64,000 nt of DNA from Larimichthys crocea. Its lineage: Eukaryota > Chordata > Actinopteri > Sciaenidae. Shown in pieces: positions 38,546-52,000 of this stretch. Position 1 is the stretch's first letter. Each line of letters begins with the position of its first letter. The translations under genes were made by a program, and so were the position numbers. Under the pieces are notes generated by a model. The model had not been told where the DNA came from. It ran no database searches and saw only the letters and a program-made list of their open reading frames with translations. The DNA is taken from NCBI RefSeq assembly GCF_000972845.2, contig NC_040017.1, positions 23,211,606-23,275,605 on the forward strand, written 5' to 3'.

Positions 38546-38716
38546 GTGCAGTCAGGACACATGAGTGATGCAAACTTTGACAAAAACACCAAACACGTTT
38601 TCCAGACAGCAGGTGCCTTATGTTTACGGAAGTCGGGTCGTTTTTTCTTCTTCGCTTCCTTGTTAATGGTTGGAGGACCGTCAGCGCCACCTGCTGCTTG
38701 CAGCGCAATACTGTCC

Positions 38717-38775
38717 ATACCAGGGGTCTTCAACGGGGGGTCCGGGACCCCCAGGGGGTCCGCAGAGGGACTGCA
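38717..38775. mobile_element. Fragment of a dispersed teleost DNA-transposon-like repeat
   Basis: The sequence CAGGGGTCTTCAACG followed by G-rich short repeats (GGGGGTCCGGGACCCC-like) is the start of a dispersed repeat I associate with fish hAT-type nonautonomous elements. The opposite end was not found, so it is a fragment or the call is wrong. Confidence 0.4.
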
Positions 38776-38944
38776 GGGGGTCAATTAATAATTGACAATT
38801 TTGACTAAAATAATTCGTGAGAAAATATATATATTGAGTAAACGGCAAGCATTAATATGCAATAATATGCTACTTTTGGCAAAAACTATTTACAAAATAA
38901 ATAATTTTATTATGCACGAACTTTTTTTATCAATCATAAACACA

Positions 38945-39045
38945 TATACTGTGGGCAAGTTTTTCCTCACTCGAACCTAAGGAGCCCTCTGAGGCAAATG
39001 TACTTTGTGACTTTGGGCTATACAAATAAAATTTGATTTGATATA
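38945..39045 (+). mobile_element. SINE/L2-like 3' tail
   Basis: Contains GTTTTTCCTCACTCG, then GGGCTATACAAATAAAATTT, ending in a TTTGATTTGAT run. This arrangement is the usual 3' end of a dispersed teleost SINE/L2-type retroposon. Confidence 0.55.
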
Positions 39046-39190
39046 CGCTATAATAACCCAGCGTCTAAATAGATTAATAAGGTGAAATAAAAGGTGAATA
39101 ATGTAAATATAAGTTATTATAGCCCATATACTGTGATTGTATTTCAAATAAACAACTATTTCATATATTTGGTTAAACATTTTGTGTCAC

Positions 39191-39196
39191 TTTATT
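39191..39196 (-). terminator. brca2: Candidate poly(A) signal of brca2
   Basis: AATAAA on the minus strand, 459 bp downstream of the stop codon. No nearer signal was seen. Confidence 0.35.
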
Positions 39197-39654
39197 ATTA
39201 AGCAACTTTACAACTAAAAAGAGATCACCGTTTGTTTCCAAAGTAGCCAACATTTTGAGTCTGTTTTAAAACTTATCCTAGTCAGTATATGTTATATAGT
39301 AGTACATGTATATTTTAGAATTTACAGTTTTTACAGTAGAGAATTTACTATAGTGTTTGACCTTTTAATATTGTCTTATGCCTATTGTGACAATATTAAA
39401 AAAGGTAAAATTGGAGTGCTCTCCTCATATCTTTTTTCTTAAATCTACATTAAGGATCCATCACCATTCTTCACACCTTCTGTCTTATTTTTTTTACATT
39501 TTACAGGTGTAGTAGACTTCCCATTAGTTCCTCCTCAACACATCCCATCCTGGGATGCAACCTGTACAAACAGACAGAACGTTAGAGTGAAGTGAAGAAT
39601 CTCTTTAATGTGTTCAGCCTTTAGCCTTTACCTTCACTCGTTACAGTCTTAGAC

Positions 39655-40005
39655 TTAATCATCAGCAAGCAATGCCTGAGTATCGATCATAGCCAGTTCC
39701 TCATCATTCACCCATTCATCCTCCAACGGTGAATTGACGGGTTTGCAGGCTGGCATCTGTACAGTTTTTAAAGTGCTAGGTGTCCCAGACCTCCGAGGGG
39801 GGTTGAAAGTCTTATTTACACACGGAGAAGCCACTGAGCCCAGATTGGAGAGAGGTGGTGGAGATGGGATACGAGACAGATAGTCCAAAGCTCTTCTCCT
39901 CTTCAGACGGATAGGGTCTTTCTCTGTTGAACAGTTTGTTGCAGGAGGGTTCCTGGTGACAGGTGTGAAGCATCCAAAGCCTCTGACAGGCTGCTGAGAC
40001 GTCAC
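39655..40005 (-). other. brca2: brca2 last exon: C-terminal region
   Basis: Encodes residues about 3055-3170. It keeps the [12 protein letters not shown] proline block, the basic [10 protein letters not shown] (probable nuclear localisation), FNPPRRSG, and [13 protein letters not shown], which align with human. The residues corresponding to the human TPFKKF block, part of the CDK-regulated C-terminal RAD51-binding site, are replaced by NSPLEDEW; a Ser-Pro remains. The stop follows three residues after QALL, so roughly the last 90 residues of the human protein have no counterpart here. Confidence 0.8.
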
Positions 40006-43000
40006 CTGCATAGAAAGAACATATTTTTAGTTTTTTATCATATATGATGTGGTTATGGCACAGAAAGTACATGAACTCACACTCTTTGTGTCTTTTTTAT
40101 CTGTTGCTGGGGTTCGTGCTTGCAGAGCTGGAGAGGAGATGGAGCTCAGGCCATCAGATTTGACTAAATGTGAAAGCTTCTCCTCAGCAGTTAGAAAGAA
40201 GTTCTCCTGACCCTGAAAACATGATGAATTATAGTTTTATCTCGTCTTTGTATAGTCTTGTAAACAGCTTTTCAGGTTCAAGATTTCATCACTGTACCTG
40301 GACCAGGTTTCTGAGTTGGCTGAGAGATTCCTGTAGATGAACTTCCTTGGGATTTGTTGAGAAGACGGTCAGATCTCCAGCGTACACAACGGGAGTGGGA
40401 GATGCTGACTGACCTCTCAGCTGCAGGTTGCTCAGAGCCAACAGGACACGTGGTTTTACCAGATCCTCCAAACCTGACTGAGCAAAGCTGCTGAAACAGC
40501 GCACTTTAACAAAGTTCAGTTTCCCATCAGCCAAATAAAATGCAGGCGAGAAACCTGTGTTCCAGAGGACAAGCAGTCATTTAGTGAACAATATAGTTCT
40601 TGTCGAAAAACAGCTAAGAAAAAAATAAATAAATCACCCACCCTGTCCATCTATGATACTGATGACATATCCTGTGAGATCAACCTCTCCACACAGCGAC
40701 TGGAATTCTGTGTTTTGAAGATCAACAAAATGGGTAGACACCCTCGGTTGAAAATGTGTTGATAACCAGTCCTGAGAAGCCTGAATAATAAAACAAATCA
40801 CAAGTGTTATAAATAATTTCTTTCATCTATCCTAATATATAAATACAATACCTACAAACTCCCAACCTGCAGGTCTTGAAACTGTGTTTTCTTTGTGCCA
40901 GTCAACTGAACAGTTGTGCTACCACCATGTTTCTTTCCATCTGAGGTGGTGAGGTTGTAGACTTTGTATCGACAGCCTTCCTTAAGTAAAGACTGAAGAT
41001 CTGAAGGAGGTCGCCAAAGGTTCAACTGGTAAACTAAAACAAGAACATCATTTAAAATCAGTACTTGAATACACATCGCATATAATAAAGTGACCATAAG
41101 AAGAATAAAGACATACCGCTGCCGGGTTGATCCATGGAATCAGCAATGCAAACCCTCCACACAGGCGTAACGTCTCTCTTGGGACAGCTACCTTCTTGGT
41201 CCTCCGCATTTTCTAAAGCTCGTCTGTACCGATCCTGCAGCTCAGCCTGCTTCTTATCCATCTGAGAACGTCTGTAAGTGTGTAGAGCCTCCAGCTGCTG
41301 TTCACTCAAATTAGCCTTGTGCATGTAAGTAAAATGGATGTGCAATGAAAACTCTATTCTTGAAAGAAATGAAGTCAACAATCTGTAAAGAAAATTTCAC
41401 CTCAAGATATGCTGCGTCATCCCCCACTGCTTCATAGAGCTCCTCTCCATCTTGGAGACTTGCAATATCCTGACGACTTATTGTCCGCCTTCTGCGTTGA
41501 GGTTTGTTATTACCTGAAGATGACAATTTATCAGAATAGATTCCATATCAGTCTGTATGTAGCATACTACAAACATGATTTCTACCTTTATCCTCCTTTT
41601 CAAATTCAGCTTGAATCTTGGCAAACAGGACCTCCATCGCTTTTTGTTTGTGGTTGTTATATCGTCTTGCTTCCTTCTCTTCTGCACGAACAGAACGGAA
41701 CACAACACCTCCATCTGGTTTCCTCTCCATCCACTGGAACATGTGACAAACATACAAACATATAAACCTCTTGCAGAAACTATTCAAATATATCATAATG
41801 TATGTAAGACTAATCTCACCTGAATGGGGTAGCGTCTCAGTATGATAATGTCCACACATCCTACTGGTCCTCCGTTGCTGTACAAAGAGGAAATCGGAAG
41901 CAGGAATGGCCGTGGATCCTTGTGAAATCCCAGTCTGGCATGCCATCGTGTAGGTCTGCTGCTATTGGCACAAATCTAAACACATGAACAATTAATATGT
42001 CGCCTTGTAATTTGGTTGCCTTGTGGAGAGACAGAATAACTTGCGGCCTCCGTGTACCTTTAACATGAGAGAATCAGGTGCCTCCAGAGGGGAGCAAGCA
42101 TCTTGTGATCCCACCAGCTGAGCTCCATGGATTATCAACTTCCCACCGACAGCCAGTCGACCTTTGTGAAGCATGGCAGTCAAAGGTTCATCCAGCTGGG
42201 CCTTAATAGCATACCATCCATCTGTCAGCCAGACAACCGCAGATGGGTTTTCAACCTTGGCATCAGCACCTGGAGTCTTGACGTCACTGCAACTGTGTCT
42301 TTTTGGGGAGTGACCCCTGGAGACGACCCCGCAAACACAGAGGACCAGTGTTTTGGCCGCTGTGTCGTCCTTTTCCATGATCTTTCTCAGAGCTGGCCTG
42401 CGGCTGTGGTCCACCTCTACATCATATCTGATACACATAAAATAAATTTAGAGAACAAGCATTCAAATCAATTACATTACCTCAAATACATCAAGCCTTT
42501 AAATGTTACACAAAAAAGCAGTAGACGATGTGTAAATGTTGGGTTAAGGATTTGCCTACGCACATTTTGCAACAAGATGTGTGGGAGTCTTGCTAAGCAC
42601 ACAATGAAATTAACTTCTATTACAGGAACTACAATCCTACGTACCTATATTTAAGCTGTAGCAGAACCTGTTCTGGGGTGAGACAGAGGCTGCCCATTGT
42701 TTCTGGAAATGATCTTTCCATGGAGGCCTGTTTCCACACAATCCATCTGTAGTGATTGTACACCCACTCCTCACTGATCAGTTTAGGATCCACACCCGGG
42801 GTGTCACATAATGCTCTGTGGACAGCATAGAACATTATAATAGGTTCAAATTTACAAATCCTGATTTAACTTCAACTAAAATGTAACAATACCTATAAAA
42901 CTCTTCTTTCCCTGCAGTCCCATCATTGCTGGGGATCAGCCATCCTCCATCAGCAAGCTGAACACCACCTCCATCTATAAATGCTTCCTGTTTGACAAAG

Positions 43001-46000
43001 TGCCTTAAAGTGAAGCGAAAAGATTCTGCAGTCTCACTGGTGACCTCACACACATGCTGATGAACTCCAAGGCTATACAGCTGAAAGACAAAAACATGAA
43101 CACGTCAGAAATATGTTTACATGACTGTAAGCCTGTATTTAACCAAATACAACAAAACTGTTCTGTTCTTGCCTGTTTTTGGGAGAATCTTGCAGGAGGC
43201 TTTCCATTCACCGCAGCTTTTAACGGTATCCTCTGCACTCCTGACGATTTGGTCAGATACAAACTTCCAGGCAAAGGCCGAATGGTCTGCCGCTTCTTTT
43301 TCCTGATCCTCATGTGTTGCATATCTCGTGCCAGCTCAATGTTATGAACATCCTGAAACATGTCTGTAGACGTGGACACACGATTATTTATGCGTGTTGT
43401 GCAGAGTTTACAGCGTATCATATTTACTTTATCTAAAATGGTTACTGCACCTTGACTTCTGAATAATGTGTCCTCCACACATAATGCCTCGGCAGAAGAG
43501 CCCTCTGATCCACAGCCAACAGGAATCTTTTCATTATTCACAAGATTATCATTTGTAGTGTCAACCAAGGCCACCATCTGAATGTCCTCTTTGCTTTTAG
43601 TACCAGTTACATCTGAAGTGCTTTGTGTTGTTTTAGCGGGTGGTACGTAAGTGTTGCTGTTAAAGGGCGTTACAGTGTGCTGGAGTTTTTCCTCCTCCTG
43701 TGGAGTAGAGGAGCTCTCTTTGACAATAGTTCTTTGTTTTTTGAATGGAGGAACAAAGGCTGAAGGTGTTCTTATGCTGTCTTTGATCACTGTATTCTTG
43801 CGACTCTCTGTATTCTTGAGGAATGGAGGAACAAACATGGGCATCTTGGAATATGCTGATCTGCTGTCCCCTGTGATTGAGTGTTGTGATGGTGTCTTTT
43901 GAATTCTAGTTTCCACATAGCTGTTTCCATTCCTACAAGACATAAAACATATAACATGAAGATGATGCCCTGTGTCAGCTGCTTGAAAACATGGCCAACA
44001 ATTCACAACTTACCTATGTGGCCTTGTGATGTTTGCATGAAGAGAGACGCCGTACTTGAAAACCCTCCTATCTTTCATTACACCTTAATTATATAAAAAT
44101 ACAGATCAATGGTTATTTAATTTATAACACAATATGTATTCTTTAGATAATTTGTCACTGTAATTTACCATCGGGAATGCTTTTTTCTGGATGGAGTGTT
44201 GAACCTCTTGGACCCTCCACAGTCCTGTCAAATTCTTCCAATAATCGTCGCTTCAGGGGAGGCTGACCTAAAATATTTCAAAACAATAAGACAACCGTTT
44301 ATGGTTAATAATCAGCTTAAGGTTAGTAATTTTAACTACTTAACTATTTTAACTACTGAAAATAATTGTTTATTTTCAACATGGAAACATACATATGTAA
44401 CACAATATCCAAAAATAGTCAATCATTTGGCCTAAATTGCATGATGAGATAAATCTATCGGTCAAATAATTTAGATTTAATAAGATCTGAAAACATCAAG
44501 CTTTATTCTGTGCAGCATTAACAGAAACATATTATACTACATAAATTGAGTGTAATAACACAGATACTTACCGGTGATATCTGGGTCCTCGACATGTCTT
44601 TTCCCTCTTCCCCTTTGGTCCTTTACAGACATGGATTTTGAGTTATCCTGCTGTGGCACATTTTCTAAAGTCATTGAGAGTCTTTGGCCAGCCAGATTTT
44701 CATCCTCTAACAAAGCTTTAGTGCAGTCCAAAGCTTCCTGGGCAAGTAACCTCTGCTGAGTTTCAGTGCAGCCACTTAGGTTAAATGATTCAAAGCATAG
44801 AACTGAAGACTCTTCTGTTCTGTTGACCTTAGATCCGCCACTGCTGCTTGTTTGATTTATTTTGTAGTTCAACACAGTTGACATTTCCTCTCTAGGGTTG
44901 TCATGGAGGCTGCCAACCCCTGATGAGGTAATTCTTCCTTCTTCAATCTTAAATGCATCTGTAGGTGCCTTGTCTTTCATAAAAATGCAATCATGCACAC
45001 TTGAACTTTGAAGAGTGTCATTTTCATGGTCAGTCTCTTGCAAAGATGTCACCACCTGAGGGGCACTTTCATTAGCAGGGATGTCTCTTTCACTTGCTGT
45101 GGTGAGATTAGAATTTGAAGCTCTTTTCACATCTTTTACTTTTAAAATATCTAATTTATGGGTGTCTGCTGGGCTTGTTGAGTTTGAATCATGACACTCC
45201 ACACCAGTAAGGTCATTGAAAAGGTTCTTTGCTTTCAACAAATTTTTCTGTGACACATGGACTTTTGCTCCCCCTGCAGTTGAGAAACCACAATGTATTT
45301 TATCTGTATCATTTTGAGCATCTTTGTGTTCACTCTTTGTTTTGTGTGAAACAGCTGGGACATTTGCACTGAAATCCATGTCACTGAAGAGCGCTTTTGC
45401 CTTCTGGAGGGCCTCAGTTGAAAATGCCACTGATTTACCACTGGCTGCAAGAAATCCATGATTCCTGGGTGGTGGACCAGGAACTGGCATCTTTGAATCT
45501 GTTGGTTTTGCAGCAATCTGATCTTCAACTCCTTCACATTCACTCAACAGAGTTTTTGCTTTCTTTAAGGCTGCAGATGAAATAGCAACTCCTTTGCCAC
45601 TCGCTTTCTGAAAGCCAGCGTTTTGTGGTAGTAAAGTGTCTTTTTGTTTCAGTTGTTTGTCCTCCAATGTAGCATTTTCATTCAGAAGACTCTTTGCTTT
45701 TGTCATGGCTTCATCTGACACTGACACCTTTTTCCCACTGGCTGTACAGAATCCACCACTGCTGCTTAACTTATTGCCAGAAGAGCAATCAGGGTCTGGT
45801 GTATTATTTAAAACCACTTTGTGAATCTTCATATTATCACTATCAAGCATCTTTTCATAGTTTACAATTTGTTCCATGGACATTTTTTCCAACTTGGTGT
45901 GTCCACTTCCAGATTCTTCGGAAACGTTTGTCACTTTGTGATCTTGTTTAAATTTTGGAAGGCTTTTCTTCTCGCTACCGTTATCACTGACCGGTGCTAT

Positions 46001-49000
46001 ACTTTTCCAATGATTTATGGACATTCCATCTTTACTGTCCTGATTGTCACAGTCCTTGAAGGAAGCATCTGCTTCTTGTGTTGCTTTTGCTGAAATAGAA
46101 CCATCATCAAATTCTTTTAAAAGGTTTTTTGCTTTCAACAGATTTTTCTGTGAAACGTGAACTTTTGCTCCCATTGCAGTTGAGAAACCACAATGTATTT
46201 TTTCTGTTTCATTTTGAGCATCTTTGTGTTCAATCTTTGTTTTGTGTGAAACAGCTGGGACATCTGCACTGAAGTCCATGTCACTAAAAAGCGCTTTTGC
46301 CTTTTGGAGGGCCTCAGTTGAAAATGCCACTGATTTACCACTGGCTGCAAGAAATCCATGATTCCTGGGTGGTGGAACAGGAACTGGCATCTTTGAATGT
46401 GTTGGTTTTGCAGCAATCTGATCCTCAACTCCTTCACATTCACTCAACAGAGTTTTTGCTTTCTTTAAGGCTGCAGATGAAATAGCAACTCCTTTGCCAC
46501 TCGCTGCCTGAAAGCCAGCGTTTTGTGGTAGTAAAGTGTCTTTTTGTTTCAGTTGTTTGTCCTCCAATGTAGCATTTTCATTCAGAAGACTCTTTGCTTT
46601 TGTCATAGCTTCATCTGACACTGACACCTTTTTCCCGCTGGCTGTACAGAATCCACCACTGCTGCTCAACTTATTGCCAGAAGAGCAATCAGGGTCTGGT
46701 GTATTATTTAAAACCACTTTGTGAATCTTCATATTATCACCATCAAGCATCTTTTCATAGTTTACAATTCGTTCCATGGACATTTTTTCCAATTTGGTGT
46801 GTCCACTTCCAGATTCTTCAGAAACGTTTGTCACTTTGTGATCTTGTTTAAATTTTGGAAGGCTTTTCTTCTCGCTACCGTTTCCACTGACCGGTGCTAT
46901 ACTTTTACAATGATTTATGGACATTCCATCTTTACGGCCCTGATTGTCACAGTCCTTGAAGAAAGCATCTGCTTCTTGTGTTGCTTTTGCTGAAATAGAA
47001 CCATCATCAAATTCTTTTAAAAGGTTTTCTGCTTTCAACAGATTTTTCTGTGAAACGTGAACTTTTGCTCCCCTTGCAGTTGAGAAACCACAATGTATTT
47101 TTTCTATATCGTTGACGTTGTCTTGTTTCTTGTCACTATTCCTTGTGTCTGAAATGGCTGGGATCTCTGCATTCAAACTGATGTCACTGAAAAGAGCTTT
47201 GGCCTTTCGGAGGGCCTCAGATGAAAATGCCACTGGCTTACCACTGGCTGCAAGAAATCCACTATTCCTGGGTGGAGGACCAGGAACTGGTGTCTTGGAA
47301 TGTGTTGGTTTTGCACAGATTTTATCCTCGACTTCATCACATTCACTCAACAATGATTTTGCTTTCTTGAGAGCTTCAGATGAAATGGTAACTCCTTTGC
47401 CACTGGCTGTCTGAAATCCACCACTTTTGGGTGTTGAAACCTGAATTTGATTGATGATATGTCCTGTTTTTAAAGCACCTCCTTTTTGTTTCAGTTCTTT
47501 GTTTGCGCCCTCGAGTGTGTGAATGTCATTCAAAAGACACTCTGCTTTTTTCATTGCATCAGCTGAGACAATTACTTTCTCCCCACTGGCTGTACAGAAT
47601 CCACCAGCATTGCTCAATTCATTGATGGAAATGGAGCCAATGTTTTTTGATGTCGCTGTGCATGGGAGAGATGAAGGTGCCTTTGCTGTTGAAGACGGGG
47701 TTCCATGGGGAGAAGCTGCCTTGGTTGAAGCTGGTGTATTCTTCAACACAAAATTGTGAATCTCCACATTATGTTGCACAACCTCTGTGTGCTGCACAGC
47801 TGGTCGTCTATCCTCTTTATGACGTACCAAGGTACTGCTATTGCCATTGCTATTATCAGCACTGCGCTTATGCCATGTTTTAGTATCAGTTTTGCTACTT
47901 TGTTTTTCCTGGGGTTTCTCACATGTCACAGGATTCTCCTCTAAATCTGCAAACAAAGCTCTAGCTTTATTCAGACACGTTTTTGAAACTCTCAAAACAT
48001 TTCCTCCTGCAGTCTTAAATCCAACACCAAGCATCAAAGTATTTTTGTTATCGAGCTTGCTTGCTTCAGTGTGCCCAGATCTGTCAAGGCTTTTGGATCC
48101 TGATGACACAATACCGCTACTGCCTTCAGAGATGTGCTTTACAGAGGAAGACACATCTTCAGTAGAGAAATCCTCTTTTTTAATTGCACATGGCAATGAA
48201 AAACCTGTGGATTTACTCGTAACAGATGTTTTATTCTTTGTTTTATCATCTGAAACTGAGGTCATTTGGTCACACGTCGGTTGCTTTTCAGCATCTGAAT
48301 TGAAACTGTCATCAAAATCTATACCTGTAAGAAAATCAGGGTCAAGTTCTTTGTCAATTTTTGGGGGAGAGGTGGCATTATCCGGACAATGTTGTCTTGG
48401 CTTTGCAGTTCTGAACTGTGTAAACTCAAACTGGCTATCTGCTTCTTCCAAGAGAGTGCACAGCTCAGTCACATCAGCTTTTTGTGAGGCTGTTAGCTGA
48501 CAACTGTTATCCACAAATGTTACACTTGAAGAACGAGGCTGGAGTGAGTTAGAGGTTGTATTTTTCAGTGATCCATGACTCACACTACGGACACATTTGA
48601 TGGGTTGATTACTTAAAGTTTGTTCCCCTTCAGTCTCTTCAAAGAGACGCTTGGCTCTCTCCAGGTTAGCTGAGGAAATTTGTATACCCTTATTTGAAGA
48701 AGTTTTGAATCCTGAAGCATGGGTGGAAGGAAGAGAAACTGTTGTTTTTTCTGGCAGACTGCCATGAGCCTGACCATTAAATGGAGTGCAATTAACAGTA
48801 TCAACTGTTCCTTTTGCACTGCTGTGTAGTTGTGTTGAAGTGCTCTCCATGCACATCTCACTGGGGCCCAGTGTCCGGCTTTCTTTGATTGTACTGCACA
48901 GCTTGGCATCAGTTCCAGCTTCTTGTAAAATATCATCCAAATGTGCTTTTCCGCTTTCTTTATTTGTAGATGGAAAAGGAGTAGTTCTGTAGATGTCTGT

Positions 49001-52000
49001 TTTAAAGCCCGAATGTTGACCATTGTTCTCAGAGCTGGGAGGGACAAATGATGACGCAGTCACATGACTGATATCTCCAACACCAGACTGGAATCCACTG
49101 TCACTTACTGCGCCCTCACAGGTGGAGTTATTTTGGTGAGAGGTAAAAACAGATCCTCTGTTCTTGATGCCATCACAGTCATGATGAAGCTTTGCTTGCC
49201 TCTCTCTCTGATTAGTTTGTTTCATGGCTGACAGACAAGCTGATGGAGAGAAAACATTTTGAACTGCTACTTTACTCAGGTTACCGGGTTCAGTCATTTG
49301 ACTGAAGTCTTGTGCAAAATCTTTAGAAAGCTGCGATATGTCAAGATCCTGGGCTTTTGCTTGTACAGAGTGAGGTAGACTTTCTTCAACAAGATTCCCC
49401 TGTTCGCTCATCTCATTCTTCCTGATACAGTCTGTTTCATCTGGGGCCTTCACCAACTGCTTCGCATTCACTTTTTGCCCTGAAATAAAGCATGATGATA
49501 CAGGACAATTCAGTCATTGTAGAAATACAAAAGATGTTATAGTCTTTCCCCCCCCACTTTAAATGAAAAATATATGAGAAATGTGTTACCAGAATCTGGG
49601 ATCCCTGGTGATGAGTCCATCCTTTGAGATGGCCTATCTTCTCTTTGAACTTGCAGTTTTGAACTCTGAACAGTATAAACAAATTTTCTCTTTTTTTTTG
49701 TAAATCCAGAGTCTGTGATTTTTGTTGGTGGTCTGACTAGTTGGCCAGACTCAAAGTCACTCCGCAGTTGTTCTGTTGAAACATTGTTTTCCACTTGTGT
49801 AGCAGCACCATCATCAGGGCAAGAAGTAGCCACAGTACAAGGTGGGATTTCAGATAAACTCAATGGAGACCACTGAGTGATTCCAATATCTCCAGTCTTC
49901 ACAGGTGGGGGTGAGGGAAGCCTGCCAGGATCCTGATCAGCTGGTCTCTGTTCACTGGACGCACTATTGTTTGTGGTTGAGATGTCTGTAGAGATGCAGC
50001 CATGTTGTTTTGTTTGACTGATTTGCTTTCTTCTGATTCTCTCAGTTTTCACTCTCCTCAGTGCTGAACTACTGTTGGTGAAAAATATCGAGAGAACATC
50101 TTCAGCTCCATCAAGAACACTTGCTATGGTACTGCGCATTTCTCCATCCTCAATAGCATCTGGTAGCATCTGTTTCCAAACACCGTCGCTCTGATTCAGT
50201 GAAGTCTGGGGGCAGTTGTGGGACTCTGGATTCTGACCAGGCTCAGGGGAAACAACACCTGTTGATCAAAGATCAGCAATCAGCGTAATTTTGCATTTTG
50301 CACCTAAATCTACATTCGGAGCTATGACAACATATTGAATATTAACAAATTGTAAAATAAAAAACAAAGTACCTTGGTGACCGGAAGGCAAGTCACTGTT
50401 TTTGGGTGATACCAGTCTGGATGAATTTGAAAGAGAAGGGAAAAGCTTCCGTACAAGCTGAGAAAGATAAAACAAAAAGAGTTTCATGTTAAGTTTATCA
50501 TGACATGTTTCCTCCGTATACCAGAAAGAAATGTGTATGAGTTTTGAGCTGGCAATGAAACAGTCTCAAATTTATATCAATGCCTCTAAATGACCTATAA
50601 GCAAAAAAGACCATCATATTTTAGCATTAAGCCAGACAGAGTACTCACAACAACATTTTTGTCCTCAGGCAGACTCACTGGACAGGGGCTCTCATCATGT
50701 TTAGCTATGAAATTAAGATTAATATTAATTATTTAACAAACCACATATACGCATTTCAATGTTTTAAAAAACAAATATCTTTGTTGTTTTCTTACATAAG
50801 ATCAGGGTGGACGGTATTGCTGGTGGAGTATTGAAAGAACTGGTCCATGAAATATCAGGATTATTCTGCGCACCAAGACTTTCAGATATATTCTTGGCAT
50901 AGCTGACCTGTTTCATTTAAAATAACATAAAGAGGAGAAACTTTAATGTTAACAATTGCTCTACATTCAAATACTGGAAAATAACATCACGGTTACACTT
51001 AAGTGAACTTACTGAGGATTTATCTGGGGTATTAAGCAGATCTGTACAGATGACAAAAAAAACAAATTATTAACCAGTGATGATAAAATCTTTTTGTCAA
51101 ACTAATGAATTATGGATACATTTGCAGCTCACCAAAACTGTCCTGACTCTGAGGGTGGATACCTCCATATTTCACACCTCCAACCCTAAAAAGAACAAGA
51201 CAGACAGCAGTTACAGTACAAGTAAAAATTATGTTAAAAATAAAGATATGGTCTTCTCTCATGGCACGATCTTTACCATCAAGAGTTGTATTTAAAATCA
51301 GTATTTGAATGCCTATAGCTCTCCAATAATGGAAGACCTATGAAACCTTCCTAAAATAAAATGTTTTAATATCTCAAGAGTTGCTGCACTCACCCCTGTT
51401 TTGACATCTGAAACAAACATGGACTTTGTGTTGTCATCCATGGCAATGTTTCTTTTTCTAGTAGCACAAAGAAACATTTACACATACATACTTACAACAT
51501 ATTTTTTAGATGCAAGACAATTTACAACAATGAAATCAAAATGTCCTATGGAGACATCCATGTTCCTGTTGGGCATGAGTTTATGTAATGTGCGATAAAT
51601 CTTTAACTTATATTACTGCGTAAATACAAAAACAGTTGAACTCAAATGAAACGTTACCTTGTTCAGCAGTGAACGACTTCTCATCCTCAGTTTCAGGGGA
51701 AACAATTCTATTTTGTCTGAAAACTTTGGGGGTTGAAAACAGCTGACTGTCTACAGCAGTTTTGTCAAATGGCGTTTTAAAATGTCCCTGTTGGTTGGCA
51801 CACAGGTCCTCTTGATCAGAGACGTTTCCATCATTGGCGAACGCTTGAGCCGTCAGTGCCTCGAACCAGTCGGGGTCCAAGGGTCCCAGCTCTGAATTAG
51901 AATGTTAAACGGCTTATAATTTTAGATCAGCAACAATATCTGTTTTTTTAAATCGTGCAGATGGATTTAGCAGGGAAATCAAACTTTTTCTGGCATGTCT

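Noticed and set aside
45397..47759. Repeated plus-strand ORFs of 60-100 codons
   Set aside because: They are antisense shadows of the brca2 BRC array and recur at 900-bp spacing for that reason.
51133..51185. Joining brca2 exon 3 directly to this 53-bp exon
   Set aside because: It gives an immediate stop. Including the 64-bp exon at 51394-51457 restores the frame and matches the human exon count.
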